Below, one piece after another: positions 20,418 to 36,373 of a stretch of 64,000 nt of DNA. The DNA is taken from contig NQMI01000161.1 of the NCBI GenBank assembly GCA_002270565.1, forward strand, positions 1 through 64,000. The letters run 5' to 3'. The notes under the pieces are model-generated. The model was not told the origin of the DNA. It made no database searches and worked only from the letters and a program-made list of their open reading frames with translations. The translations under genes were made by a program, and so were the position numbers. Each line of letters opens with the position of its first letter. The first letter of the stretch is position 1. The DNA comes from Stenocarpella maydis. Lineage: Eukaryota > Ascomycota > Sordariomycetes > Diaporthales > Diaporthaceae.

Positions 20418-21824
20418 TGGTGATCATTTGTGGAAGGTTTGGTGGGACTGGGCTTGTTTCTTTTGGCAGCTCGGCTTGTGACGTCTTTGGCGGTGCTTCT
20501 TGTGTGATAGAGCTGGCTCAAATCCCTGGGTAGTGGGAGTGGAGTGTGTGATGGACAATTCGTAGGCAAATCATCTCCAGGGTCTCGTCACTGCCTCTGT
20601 CTGATGTCTTCTTGCACCATTGCAAGTGCCAGCTCTAAAGATCCATTTGTTTGCTGATGTGCATGAAAACAGGCATCTATCAAGATCATGTACCTAAGGC
20701 TATGTACCATAAGTACTTCATAACTCAGTTGTACTGTACTTAGTTATTCTTGCAGCCTAGGACACATCTGTATGAGGCTGTCGCAATCACTCTCTCAATG
20801 GTGGTGATGAGTCCGCACAGTACTCAAGTTGCCCCCCCCCCCAACCTATCCCCTAAAGTCCCAAGACTTTATCATGTGAAATCTGAAGGCTGCTGAAAAG
20901 GGAAAGAAAACGGCATCGAACTTTAGAACGCTTTATCGCGCTTGAAAAAGCCCGATTAAAAACTAATATAGCAGAAAACAAAAGCGAAAGCTATGTAAGG
21001 GGGATCCTATAGGTAGTGCAAATCAAGATTAGGCGACTGGCACGCATGGCAATCTCTTTGCTAGTCCGACGCATTTCGAAGGTACGGCTCGAACACTTCA
21101 CCTTGCGATTTACGGCTTGACCCTCTGATCCGGAAAGTTACACTAGTTCAGTGCCGAAACCTGCTGCAGGTACATATCGGCCAAGATTGCAGCCAAGTGC
21201 AGATCCAAAACGCCGGTCTGCTGTTGTTAGCCTGGAGTCCCATGCTGTACAAGAGCCAATTAGATGTGTACAAGTAGCACTGTCCCTAATGAAATAAGGA
21301 CGCATAATAGCTGTATCTAAATTGACTTTTCGAAGCCTCGTTGAGGCGGCTCTCGCTTATGCCCCACCACTCTCACATCATGGAGCCGCAACCTCGGGTC
21401 GAAATGTGGGAGGACATGGGAGGATCAACCTTGGTGCGGGCCGTATTGATCCAGGAGCTCAGCTCTAATCCCAACCCCCAGCTCTTGGGATGAGAAGACG
21501 CATGAGATATAGTGCGGCCCGACGTCACCAGATAGACATCAATGCACTCTTGCATGCCATCTCTGGGGCCGAAAATGACCCTATGCTCTGTCAAGCAGCC
21601 TGTTACACGTCGACCACATCACCGACCTCATGCACCAGATATGGGGATCGAGATCCAGAGAATACGTTATGGAAACAACCTTTGTTGACGATGACGATAA
21701 AGCTGCACAATCTCCTCGAACCTGCAAGAGAAGATGTGTTTGAGCAAACCAGTACCGCCTGGCGTGGCACCTCACCCGTACCTTGGCCTATCCATTTTGG
21801 TGAGCAAGTTATTATCAGTCCGCA
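20418..21824. other. Divergent intergenic region
   Basis: Lies between two divergently transcribed genes and should hold both promoters. A poly-C run sits at about 20831-20840, and composition is AT-richer from about 20640 to 21000. Frames between 21373 and 21908 on both strands have no recognisable domain. No RNA gene was recognised. Confidence 0.5.
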
Positions 21825-23510
21825 ATGGCCACCGCAACGCAGACGCAGACGACGGAGTCCCTCACCGGGGCTCGTGATAACCACAGCTCGGGTGCGCTTG
21901 TTCACCACTCAAACCAGAGTCATGAGCTCATCCATGCCCCCCAACGCCGCGAGACAGGCGCGCTAAGCCAGCAACCACGCCCGCAGAGCGCCGTCGTCTA
22001 CCAGCCGCCCGCCCACGAGGAGAAGCCGGGTGAGAAGAGAGAAGCGCAGTTCCTGCCATGGTACACACGCTGGGGTTATTCGATCTCGCTCGGGGCTGCT
22101 CAGGGGGTGCTGAAGCCGGCCAGCCTGATCCGAAATGTCCAGGATTCCATCCGCTCGCCGCTGCACCAGCCGAACCTGCTCAAGACCTACCAATGCCGCC
22201 AAAAGCTTCCTATCAGGTGAGACACCCCTGCGCTTTCCTCTGCACTCGGCCCCCCAGCTAACCTGTCCCAAGAGTTTTCTTCCCCAGGCCATATGACAAG
22301 GAGAAGCCTCGGCGGATGCCCCTCTGCTTCACAATCCACGGAGGTGGGTTCATCATGGGAACTCCGCAGGACAACGACGCATGGAATGCAAAGTTTGCCA
22401 GTCGGTACTCGTCAACAGTCATTGCGTTGAATTACCACAAGGCTCCCAAGACGATGTTCCCTATGTCAATCCACGTGAGACCATTTCCCTGCGTACCTGC
22501 TACTGCCCCTCGTGGGCAAGATGTTCGCATGTGACATGCTGAACCGTGTTCGATCTCGTAGGATATAGAGGCACTGATACTTGCCGTCCTCTCTGATTCC
22601 GAGCTTGCCCCTCACATCGACCGTTCCCGAGTTGCCGTGGGCGGCTGGGATGCTGGTGGCAACCTTGCCCGTGGGTGATGTTGTTCCATATACTGATTAA
22701 TACCTGCTGTCCGTGTGCTAATTAAAAATGGCCAAAGTGACCGTCACCCAACTGCCTGCCATCCGACCAATCGTCACCTCAGTCTTCGCCTTCTACCCGC
22801 CATGCGACTTCACCGTCACCCACCACCAAAAGAGCCGCCTCCGGCGGTACAAGGCCGGCGTCGGAGGCTTCCGCGCCCGCGAGACGGACTACATGCTCGC
22901 CATGTCGCCCATGATCGACTGGTCGTACGTCCCGCGCGGGACCGACCTCCGCAACCCCCTCCTCAGCCCCCTGTTCGCCGAGCACGACATGCTGCCCCGG
23001 CGCGTCATGATCGTCGCCTGCGAGCTGGACATGTACGCGCACGAGGCCTGGCGCACCATCAGTGGGCTCGCCGGCCGCGAGCCGCCCGCCATGGAGCAGG
23101 CCGTCGGCCGCGAGGGGCCGGCCGGCCACGGGCAGGTGCTTCTTGACGACGAGCGCTTCCACTTCGAGCAGGGCTACGGCGACGGGTCGAGCTACAAGTG
23201 GCTTCTCGTCCCGGACACGAGTAAGTAGTAGTTAGTCGGCGGTATTCCCCACACGGCGCGGTGCGTGCGTGCAGACACTCCCTGACTGACAAAATGCCGT
23301 CCAGTCCATAACTTTGACCAGCGCATCGGTGGCGTCGTGCGCGAGCCCGACTTCCGGGCCGATGCTGAGCTGAAGAGCGAGGCCTGCCTCGAGCAGGTTG
23401 GTGAGTGGCTCCGAGGGCCCTTCCATCCGGCCCGGACGGATGGCATGGGCGGCGAGCAGGATGGCGATACCCACGGTACGGCAGAAGCCCATCCTCAAAT
23501 AGAGCAGTGA
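21825..23510 (+). CDS. Alpha/beta hydrolase (HSL/fold-3 type) with nucleophile Ser replaced by Asp
   Basis: Five exons: 21825-22216, 22288-22474, 22562-22670, 22738-23220 and 23305-23510, giving 458 residues with consistent phases and GT..AG ends. The fold is clear: oxyanion-hole HGGGF in exon 2, the strand before the nucleophile elbow in exon 3, the acid ELDM in exon 4 and the histidine in IHNFDQ in exon 5. The elbow, which in this family reads G-x-S-A-G-G-N-L-A, is spelled GGC TGG GAT GCT GGT GGC AAC: GWDAGGNLA. Everything else in the triad is present, so this looks like a catalytically dead member, or a codon change to be confirmed by resequencing. The first ~70 residues are Gln/Thr-rich and disordered. 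No signal peptide is seen. Active relatives hydrolyse short-chain esters or lactones. Confidence 0.8.
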
Positions 23511-25820
23511 GGCTCACACATGGCAGAAGCCTGGGTAAGTCTGAGAACTCCACAAGGCCCCACGGGCTTGTCCTTTGCTGACAACAACGAGAAGTGGGTG
23601 TGAGGGTACTGGGGTCAGGTGAATGTAGCTCAATAATGCATGGATACCAGTCGCGACCAACTGATATCATGGTTCTCATTTAATTGAAAATTGTCAAGAA
23701 GCTAGTGACGCACATTGTTAACAGGATCGGGTTGCTGAACAGTGTGGTCTTGGAGGATAATGATTTTCCCTGATCCACAATAAGTAATCCATCTTGAAAC
23801 TATCTTATTTCCTAGACTCCCTACTATTTAATGTTAATAATAGTAGCTCGCCGTCTTCTGCATTCGATAGCAAGGGCTCTAGTAATGATGAGGACACTAA
23901 ATACCGTCCTGGGAGGGGCTAGCTTGATTCTCTCCGGGTTTCATTTCTGTTTAAAACTGTTTATAATTTACGTATCCAAGTTTCCTACTTTTACGGATTT
24001 CTTTAGTAGCTATTTAGGGCATTAGATGCAGGATTGTATTACATTTTAAAAGGTAATGCGATATGAATTATATAAGTAGAAGTAGAATCTTTTGCTTAGA
24101 TAGACTAACTTGCTTGATGCTATTTATAGCTTCTCATATAGCTAATTTCATGTAATACTTTTCTACCCCTAAATATTTAATAAGAACGCCTTTTCTTAGT
24201 AGTAGATTAGTATATTCTAGATAAGTGGTAATAATATCCGGGATTAAGCCCCTAGCTCCTCCGCCTAGCTATTGTTAATTATATACTAGACTTAAAGGCT
24301 GAGCAGGAGGTATCCTAAATAAGGAGTGTCGCGAGAGTTGTTCTGGATTGTTGAGATGGCATCCAGGAAAAGCCGTATGAGATCTAGCGCATCAAGTAGT
24401 AGGCATTACCCCGAGTACCTCAGAAGCGATATCCGGGAAACGCCTTGGGAGATCTGGTTTGGTGCGTAAGGCGGTGGGCAAAGTTAATACGCAATTTGGG
24501 TATGGATCTGGGGAAAGCCCTGCGAGGTTTGAGAGAGCAGCGATAACTCGGAGCTAGGCATCCGGGAATCCAACCATGGCTCTGTCCTTGGAAGAACCTG
24601 ACAGAGGAGGAGCTGAGGGAGGAGATTATGGACAAGAGGGATGGCATCCAAGAGGAGCATCGCGATGGCCTTGTGTAGCGGGCGGTGGAGCGCATGTCGA
24701 GACCAATGTGGAGTTTGGAGTTTGGGAGTTGGTGTGGGAAAAGATGCCCAAGAGACGGGGACAGTTACCAACTCCGGACAGGGGGTCAAACGGGCCAAGG
24801 CGTTCAAAACCAAAAAGTCAGATCACAGCTCGGCAACACTCAAGAAAACGTTCACGATAACGGACAGCCGGGCGCAAGCTTGAAGGACGGCGATTCACGG
24901 ATGCCCAACCTTTAATGGGTGAGGGGGGAAGAGAAACGACGACTTTGGCGAGAAAGCCGTCCAGGAGGAAAGGCGAGGGAAAAACTGGCGTGGGATTGAG
25001 TGGAAGGCTCGTTGGCTTATCCACAAACTTGCTTACACTCACTCATAACTTTCACTTTCAAAAAAAAAAAAAAAAAAAACTTTGGTATTCGTTGCGTGCA
25101 TGACCTAGACCAACGTCAAGATACTGTGAGTTGCCCGCCGCCCCACCCCCTCCCCCGTACCGGGAGAAGTGTCCGGTGCCGATCGATGAATGCTCACGCA
25201 CGGTGGACGGGATTATGGAGATGCAGTACAAGACTATGCTTGTTTCTCCTTAATATTCTGCGCCGAGATCGCCCCTCATCTGGCTCTCCCACGTTGTCGT
25301 CGGCTACGTCTTCACCTCCCCGGTAATAACCCCCTATTCCGTCGTCAACGGGCCTCACCCGGACCTCTGGCGGGGACGCCGCCCGGTGGGCCACGCTCGC
25401 GCTCGTGCCCGCTGGGGCTCCTTGCTGTGGAGCTGTCCGTGGCCGCGCTGGGGCGGCGGCTTGCGGGGGTCCCTAGGCCAGGCCCGTGAGACCGGCAGGG
25501 GGGACAGGACGACGCGAGGGGCGTGGGGACCCGCGGCCTTGGAAGGAGACGGAGCGGGATCGTGGGTGAGTGAGGCCCAGCTGGGGGAGATGGCACGAGA
25601 GTGAGATGGGGTCCAAACAATCGTGGCATACATAATTACATCGTTCTGCGTGGCGTCTCTAACTAAATTCAAAACATATTCTTAATATGTACAAGAACTT
25701 GTAAAGTATAATTCATGAAAGCGCCAGATTCAACTTCAGCGGCGGCAGCCCCTCCCTGGACTCATCCTTCCTCCCTTCCCCTTTTCCTGTTGAACCCCCC
25801 TCAGGAACCATCACCGCCAA
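23511..25820. other. Intergenic, AT-rich in its left half
   Basis: About 23690-24330 is AT-rich with stops in all frames, probably RIP-affected repeat DNA. About 24400-25620 is GC-rich again, with open but unrecognised frames and an 18-bp poly-A at about 25061-25078. No gene is supported. Confidence 0.5.
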
Positions 25821-28380
<2,560 letters not shown>

Positions 28381-28474
28381 TCAAGGAACGATCGTAAGAC
28401 AACTCAGGAGGTCGATGCCAGAGAGAGTGGGATGCTGAGAACGGTGGGAGATGGATGTAGATCCGGGCACATCG

Positions 28475-28513
28475 ATATATATATGTGTGTGTATGTGTGT
28501 GTGTGTGTGTGTA
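28475..28513. repeat. TATATA/TG microsatellite in the katG promoter
   Basis: ATATATAT followed by a TG run lies about 100-140 bp upstream of the katG ATG. Read on the minus strand, the TATATATA could serve as the TATA element, so repeat length may affect promoter spacing. Confidence 0.5.
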
Positions 28514-30147
28514 GATATGTCTGCTAGGTGGATTGTTCGGACGGACCCTGCCCAGGTGCCCCCACAGAGATGCACCTGTATGGAGTGCTGCGTATTACTC
28601 GAGCTTGTGCTATAGTGCACAGGGTACAGGCCGGTCGCACGTAGTGTGTACAAGATAAACTTTAAGGCTGGCTTTGCCACATTTGGAACTCGCACGAGAT
28701 GGGTGAGCATTGCCTCCATAACGACCAGGCAGCCCAGGTGAATGGTTATGACAAGGAGGACTTGGGAGGGCAGGCTGTACCTCTGTGATGCTTAATCTCC
28801 GACATTGGCACCTTACTTGTTTGGCACCCTCTGGGGCAAAGAAACGACAAGGGCGGGGATGACAGTCCATGACGATCCCAAACTGGATCATGGTGTGGTG
28901 GAGACGTTGGATAGAAACGAACTGATAATGAAAGCTCGCCATGCTGGGCCTGGAGGACTACTAACTTGGCATGGTCCAGATGGACAAACTCAAAAACGGG
29001 CACAATAAGCGGGAGCTGATTGGCCACTGGAGGCAGTGCCAGGTCTACTCCCAGTAGCCGGGGGGGGGGTGCGAGTCGAACATGCAAAGCGACATCTGGA
29101 GGGAGTGAGTGAGTGAGTGGCAGAGATTCTGGATGCTCTCAGAAAAGATCGCAACACCTCTCAGCGGTCTGCAGTACCACCCTGGCAGCCCTGACCACGC
29201 ACAGTAGCGTGGCGTACGCCAAGCTGGACGGGGGTGTCTGCACGTTGCCCGGCTCGCAGGGTGCCGAGACCACGCTGCTGCATGCACGTCCAAGACCTCA
29301 AATTAGGCCAATCAGGGGAAACACTTTGTATGTGACAAGCAGACACTAGGGTCCCTGGTGGCGCCTGCGGTACTTGATCGGCTTGGTGTTTGGTGCCGCC
29401 CAAGTGCCGAGGTGTGTGCCGCGGGACCTCTCGCCGTGGCGTGCTCTCTACCAAACTGCTGATATCACCAAGGCACGGGTCTGGATAGGCTTTTGGCGGT
29501 GGCATGCCAACGAAGAGATGGCCTTGTTCCGCGCACTCCCGCGCTCGGGATGGTGGTCAGGAAACTCCAAGTTTTGGCAGGGCCAGGAGAAAGCCCCGCT
29601 GCTTGGTGGTCGGTACGCGGGATCCGTGACGCGAGCTTGGCGTTTCTATATTGGATTTCCTGCAGGATGGGTGCACCACCACAACGTGTGACATAGAGAC
29701 GCTGAGGTATATCCGGCCATGCGGTAACAAGGCTCGCCAATCAATCACACAGCAACATGGCACCGAGCGTCCTTTTGTCGCCCACCGTCTGGGGCACAGT
29801 ACTACTGATCGCACCCCAGCAGCGGCTCCCGCAGCTCTGGCATGCGGTGCTTGGAATGCACAGCAGGATGACGATGCGGCAGCCCTCGTGCCCAGGAGGT
29901 TCCGGCGTGCCACGACGTCTCGCGCAGACAACTGTCCTGACTCACTCTTGCTTCCTAACCTGATGTCAGCGTATTCCCGGGGCAGGAGAATCTGACAATT
30001 CGTGCAAAATAGTGCAGGCGGGAGTCGTGTGAACCCACCCGGTGGATGTGGAGAAAAAAGGGAATAGGAGGTCCAGCGACGTCACTTGACCCTTCTCAAA
30101 GCGCACTAGGAGATGATTTCTGGGTCGATGGAGGATGGGGGGGGGGG

Positions 30148-30165
30148 NNNNNNNNNNNNNNNNNN
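30148..30165. other. Assembly gap (18 N) inside a poly-G tract
   Basis: Eighteen N bases are flanked on both sides by G runs. The tract length is therefore unknown; polymerase slippage on poly-G is the likely cause. Confidence 0.98.
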
Positions 30166-30540
30166 GGGGGTGGGCAGCATCACGATCTGCGCACTCGTCC
30201 CCGACTCTCGTTCCCGACGTTGTATGATATTATAGATGTATAATGTTTGGAGACGGTGCAGGCAACCCGTGCCCCTTCCCCCATTCCCGCATTCTCCTTG
30301 CCGCCTGTCGCAATGCCCTCGTACGTGCTGTATGGAATCCCGATTACTATGTCGAGGTACACTCCGTGGCAAGAGGCCCCGTGCACGCTTTCAGTCTGAC
30401 CTGTTGGTCCTTTGGTATCTGATGACTGCCCGCGCGGGAAATGGTGCGAATGTGGGGAGCCGTACTGCAAAGCAAGAGGCGGCCATTCCGCGCGCCGACG
30501 AATCACCAGGCTCCCTCACCGGCCACCGTGAGGAGGCGGT

Positions 30541-33500
30541 GCGTGCAGATTAAACCCCGGTGGTGACTGGGGCGTGTCGTGCAGCTCACCTTTTTTGGCC
30601 TGCCAGCCTGCCAGACCTTGGCCAAGACCTGGCTCGTGCCGCCTGCCTGCAGAGCACCCAGGCAAGCTGGGTCTGGGTAGTACTCCGTACTGTGATGTGT
30701 AGGGGGAGGGGGTGCGCCTGTCCTCGCGAGCCTGTGGTAGGCAGCCCACCCAGCACGGTCTGTGCCCATGGTTATGCTTATTTCGCTACCAGGATCTGCC
30801 CACTGCAACGGTGTCACGACTCGCAGGCGGAGAGGCTGAGTGGGGGACATGGAGGGGCCAGCCCTAGAGCCTGTCCTGACCAACCGGCTGGCTCGCTGGC
30901 TCGCTGGCTGGCTGTGGTGCTGGCCTGCTTGGTAAGCTTGTCCTGCGCCCAACGAGGGCAGAGACGGGGGTGTGATACTTCTGACTACAGTACTACTAAT
31001 ACACCAAACGCTCTGATCACCGTGCGGGAGCCTCCCGCTTCAGGCAAGTATTTCGCCCGCGACATGGAGCCCAAGGCGGCAGAATGCACAGGGTGTTTTC
31101 CGGGCTCTGGCTGGCAAGCCCAGGAATGGTAATACAGGCGAGGGCATGCCAGTGACCTCCCCCTCCCCTCCCCACCCACAGCCCCAGTGGGCTTGCCTTT
31201 GACGCATGACGACATATGCTGGGCTGAAGTCGGTGTAGGGACCGCACGCGTGCAAGTGTGTGTGTGACAGAGATATAGTGTATTGCAGACTCTAATTATG
31301 GAACAATTCTTGTCGCCGAGAAAAGCGATGACACTGCTGCCACATGGACTGGTAATTAGTAAAGCAAAAGAGATGGTCCAATGTCGAGAGACGCGATGGC
31401 GCTGTCGCCCAGCATTCTCCAACGCCACGGCATCGGGGAGGTGTGCGACCGGTTCGTGCGGTTCCTGCATGGAAGCGACATCAGCCCACTGGAAACCCTG
31501 GCATCGGGCTTTGAGAGTGTGGTAGGCCATTTGGCAGTTGGGGAGGGGGGGGGGCGGCCGCAGGTGCATACACAGTACCCCGTCAGCGCCCCCAATGCAA
31601 CGCACACCGGTCGGCCGTTGTTGTTGATGTTATCCACTCAGGCGCTGGTCGCTACCTACTCCGTACACACTGGAATCCGGGGCGGTGGAACGCGGTTGGA
31701 GCAGGCATCGGCCGCCCAGCCCAGAGTAGAAGGTTCCCTTGAGTCCCATCTCACAGAACCATCTCAGGGGCGTACCATCGCTCGTGCTGGGGGTGCATTT
31801 CGGATCCTCCCAGACAGAGTTTGATACAGGATGGGTGCATTGCACTGCACTAGTATACAACATGGCCTCAAATACCACCCTTCATCTCCCTCGCGTCGAG
31901 TACAGCAAGGCAGGCGGGCCTGACAAGGCTCCCAGGCAGGCTAATCGCGCGGCTCGGAAAATAGCACCGTGGCTCAGGCCTGACAACGCCCGCCTTTGCA
32001 TCCCATTTCCCGATGCCCATGCCGCGCCGCGCGCCCATGACCCCCGTGACAATTTCTCCGCAAACATATCAATATGTGCCATAATAATCCGTTTCCAAAC
32101 AGCCCATTCCCCCCACTCACTGACTAGCCCCCAACTTTAGAACCAGCCACACCCTGGTCCGTCCTATGTCTGCAATAGTGTAGTGCAGCCAGGACCTGAA
32201 GGAAAATAAACGAGACTCGCGGGAAAATAGACCGGACGCGCCCCCGGCGCCGCATCTGGCGCGAGCATGCGCCGGCTTAGGGACCATGGGATGAACGCCT
32301 CTACCGAGCATGGACTATGTAGCTTGGCCCCAGGGCCCATTGCAAGCCGTCCCGTCTCCCATCGCACGCCGGGCTTCTGAGAGGCCCGCCGACTTGGAAA
32401 AGCCTTGCCCCCCACACTGACAGGTCATGGCGGCTTACGCCGCAGGAGTGATTTAAAATGGCTGTATGCTGACTCTCTTAGCCCATTCCTGGCTGCCAGG
32501 GCTGTGTGGCGGGCATGAGCGCCGCGGTGTATCGAGTCAGGCGGCTGTGTCGAGCGCAGACATCTCGCGGCCCTGACCACATACCCACCAGCAGGCCCAG
32601 GCTGTCTCCGGCTGTCTCTCTGCTGCCCGCCGTCCTTGTGTGTGTGTGTTGGGACGGGCGGCAGCAGGTGACTTTGCGAACGGCCGGCCAGCCGAGGGCG
32701 GGAGGGGCTGTGGCGGTTGATCCCGGGGCCGGAACGATCGGCAGCAGCAGGAGCGTGAGGCCGGGCATACCTGCCACAGTGGGGATAGACTGGAGCTTAT
32801 GGGGCGCTCGGCTCCAGAGTCGGCCCTTGCTCACCCAAGGCCTTGGGCTGCGTGCATCCCCGTTGGTCTGCTCGTCTTGGCAGAGAAATAATACACTATA
32901 CTCCGTACTAGCTACATGTCTAGGTAGCATAGATGCATGCAACTGCATAGACCCAGTTGTCTTGGCTCTCATCAACATGCAGTGTCGTAAAAATAGCCCT
33001 CTCATCACGTCGCGCAGCCGTTGGGAATGCGACGTCTGCTGCTGCCAGCCAGATCAGTCGCCTGGGCAAAAAGGGAGCTGCATTCGACTCGGCAACAAGG
33101 GTCAGGACCTCCCGATGCTTCCGTCTGCTGGCCTGCCATTCCTCTGGGTTGTAATTTCAAATTTAACACTTTTACAGTCAATATTGAATTCCAAACATCA
33201 TAGTAGATAAACACTCAAGCCTATATCATCTCGTTACTGAGTAGTATTTCATGCTTGGAGCTAAACCGTTTTGGTCGCTTACGAGGTGACCTGAGGGCGA
33301 ACTGGCTCTCACTACTCCGTATACTTGTTTGCCCCGCCCCTACCCGGCTTGCATGCAAGGGACATATCACCGCACACGCACGAGAGTGATATAGTATACT
33401 ACTGCTGTGTGTACGCCTCTACACCACCTAGCCGCCTAGGCGGCATCATTCTTCTGCAGCGAGGGTCCGGCCTGCAGGACCATCCCCTCCATCGTCGCGA

Positions 33501-34600
33501 CTTTTCCCGCCACATATCCACATGTGGCGACGGGTTAGGTCCCCCTGCATCAAAAGTAGATTTTCATTGCCCGATCTGTGCAACCTCCCTTCTGCGCCAA
33601 GGCGTGCAACCGCGGGCTTCTACTATCTGTCACATCTCAGGATGGGATTTCTCAAAGAGCCCTTATCGTAGTGTAGTGCGCACTGTACGGAGTAACCCCT
33701 ACTATGCCGTATAACCCATGCCATACTGTTCCCTCTCGAGCTTTCCCTCATGGAGAATGGGCGCGCGCTGTTCTGACGCGGGATGTGGAGCGGAAGCGGG
33801 TAGGCGTCCGATTCGAAGTTTAGATCGTCCCATCGGTGGCCGACGTGCCTGGCCCGCTGTCAAGGGGGACGAGAGCCCCATGGCTGAGACTTTTGGACCT
33901 GCGGGCTGCCAGACTGCCTATACATACTTAGTTATGCACTACATATGCAGAGAATATCTACGCTCTCCCCCCCCCTCCTTTTCTCCTGGAGAACGTTCTC
34001 CCGGAATGCTGATGATGAGCAACTAACGCACGCACTATGGTGAGTCACATGGTGTGCTGCACTGTTGGTTTATTGTCAAACGTCTTGGAGGGTTTAGTCG
34101 CTTATGACGTTCGTTTTGCAGCAGACAGAGGTGGCGGAAGGTGTCCGTCCCCGCTTCGGCGACCAGACTTTCCCCCCGTCGATATCGTACATAATAACCC
34201 ACCGTCCTGGTCAGCCTACACCCTCTTCCATTGGCAGAAAATGAAATAAAAGATGCTGCTGGCGATGTGACGCCAGGCGGGACAGTCCATGACCTGCTCC
34301 CATCAGAACCGACTGAATCGCAACGTGCATGGCTGTGCCCCCCCCAAGGGCTGTCTGTGTTCGTGTGGTGGAGAACTCGGACGAACACCCCGAATAAGAA
34401 GTCGACTGGAACAATACCGCATGGGACAGTGCCATGTGTCTCCAAGGGGCCTGGCCTCCACGGGCCCATGAGAACCCCGAGGTCTCGAGGGATAATGGCC
34501 AAAGCATGCAGAATTTCACGTGCACAGCTGTGCGCATCTGCAGGCCAATCCCGTCCCGTCAAAGGTCAGTTGGCAATTGGCTTTGCTTAGCTATCTAACT
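30541..34600. other. Gene-free region with clustered TACTCCGTA 9-mers
   Basis: No frame has a recognisable domain. The 9-mer TACTCCGTA (or its complement) occurs at 30681-30689, 31657-31665, 32899-32907, 33313-33321 and 33686-33694. A perfect 14-bp palindrome, GCCGCCTAGGCGGC, lies at 33431-33444. Sequence is moderately GC-rich with small CT and G runs. Confidence 0.5.
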
Positions 34601-35679
34601 AAGTAGGTAACAACGGCCCCTGGCTGAGTAGACTCGTAGGTCAAGGTGTGGTGCTACATATGTGAAAGCTAACCCGCGATGTATTGTACACTAGTTAATA
34701 ATGCATGATGCAAATTCGCTCAGTTTAAACTTTCAGCCCCGCTGCTTAGTACCCAAAACTTCTGGTTGGCTGGAGCCTATTGCCCTTCCACTAGAGTAAA
34801 TCTCCGCAGACAACGAACGTTAATTCCTTCATATCGCCGATGTGGGTGTTTGTCAACGCTTGATGGCCTGATCGGGGAAACATTACGAGGGGCCTATGCC
34901 TGACACGTCGCCGGTCTGGAAGAAGTTGAGAGTCACGAGGGGCGACTGACATATCATCTCGCCTGGCATGGATTCCCAACCGACTGACCGGAACTCCGAG
35001 CCATGGCAGCCCTTGCCTACCTCTGCTCGACGGAGCCCCGCACCCGTACTCCCCGAGGTCCGAGATGACTCCCCGATCGTGAATATCGTCCCACGAGGGC
35101 ACGCCAGACCACGTCGTTGCTGTGCTTGGATGCGAACCAACCTCGGACATGGTCAGGTGAGCTGGTCTGAGGCGGTCTTGCGACCTTGCCTGAGTCCAAG
35201 TCACCGCTAGCTACCCCTTGCCCTGAAGGTCAGCTCCTACATGGCATTGATTGTGTGACCAGGTTTGGGAAAAGGGGACAGAAGTTAGCGCGTACGGAAA
35301 CGGAGGGCACACAGGTGGGTTACACTCGACGACAGCCACGCGCACCAAAAACCGCCCAATAACACCAAGCCCCTCAAGGTCTGCATCAGTTATGGAATAA
35401 AACTGTCCAAAGTACACAGGTTTAATATCCTAGCAAGTAGCCCGTAAATACGTGTGGGCTCAGATGAGGATTGGCAATGAGATCTTGTATGCCATGGCAT
35501 GTATGACGTACCCGTGTACCGTCCATTCCTGGGCAGGCGTGAATGTTCACTGATGGAAAAGGGCTAGGCCAAATGTTATGTGTTAGGCTACTGCTCTTAA
35601 CGGTCTATGCGCAGCTTGAAAGTCGGTCTTAACTAGCCTTACCATAAATTTATGACCGTTTCATTAGTGGCTATTATGA

Positions 35680-35840
35680 TTTAAACTTGATTGTGATCGG
35701 CATTATAGTGCTCATCCCATGCTGGGTCTTTAAGCGTTAACTAACTAGGTAGTAGTTAAATGGATTACTATAACTTCTTTTTTCGTTAAAAAAAGGAGAG
35801 GGGCGGGAAATTATGACTGCATTAAAGACGAAGCTAAAGG
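35680..35840 (+). repeat. Dispersed non-coding repeat, copy 2 (diverged)
   Basis: Carries ATCGGCATTATAGTGC, TGCTGGGTCTTTAAG, a T-rich/A-rich stretch and GGGAAATTATGACTGCAT, matching the order of copy 3. Several differences from copies 3 and 4 are C-to-T or G-to-A changes. Confidence 0.4.
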
Positions 35841-36373
35841 AAAAAAAACCATGTTAGGCTGTCGTATGGTGGTACAATACGTCTGTATGCTGCCGTGAAA
35901 TCAGTGCCCCTTCCACGATACTGTTCTTCAAAATTGCCACCACCATCGTCACCAACTTTGACAAAGAAGACTTCGCAACAGATGCGCCATGTAATTGGAG
36001 CGTGAGTTGCAGCTCCTGATTGCTGCCATTTGGCGTAATTGTGTGTCGTTGTAAGACCTCGGCTACCCACAGACCTCGGCCTTGCGAGTATCCTGAGCTT
36101 ATTGATACAATGTTAATCATCTGAGGATTTTATTATCCGGCGGGCTTGAGAGGAGCCATCTCGGCCATTTCCCTCCCGAGGCAATGCGGACGGAGGAGTA
36201 ACGCAAGCCAGACTGGTCAGCAGCAGTCGCACAGCCTAATAGCATGAAATGTGCAGTGGCTGAGGCTGTGCCGTGAGACATGTCTCTGGAACCTTGCTTT
36301 GAGCAGTTGTCGATCGTGTGACACGGGGTGGGACGATGGGATCGTCAAAGATTCAGTTTACTATTCGAAACTA

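Noticed and set aside
29374..29691. Trp-rich 105-codon frame
   Set aside because: Odd composition and no domain; likely chance in GC-rich DNA.
32506..33210. 234-codon plus-strand frame
   Set aside because: It overlaps other open frames of equal quality on the other strand, crosses a microsatellite and has no recognisable content.
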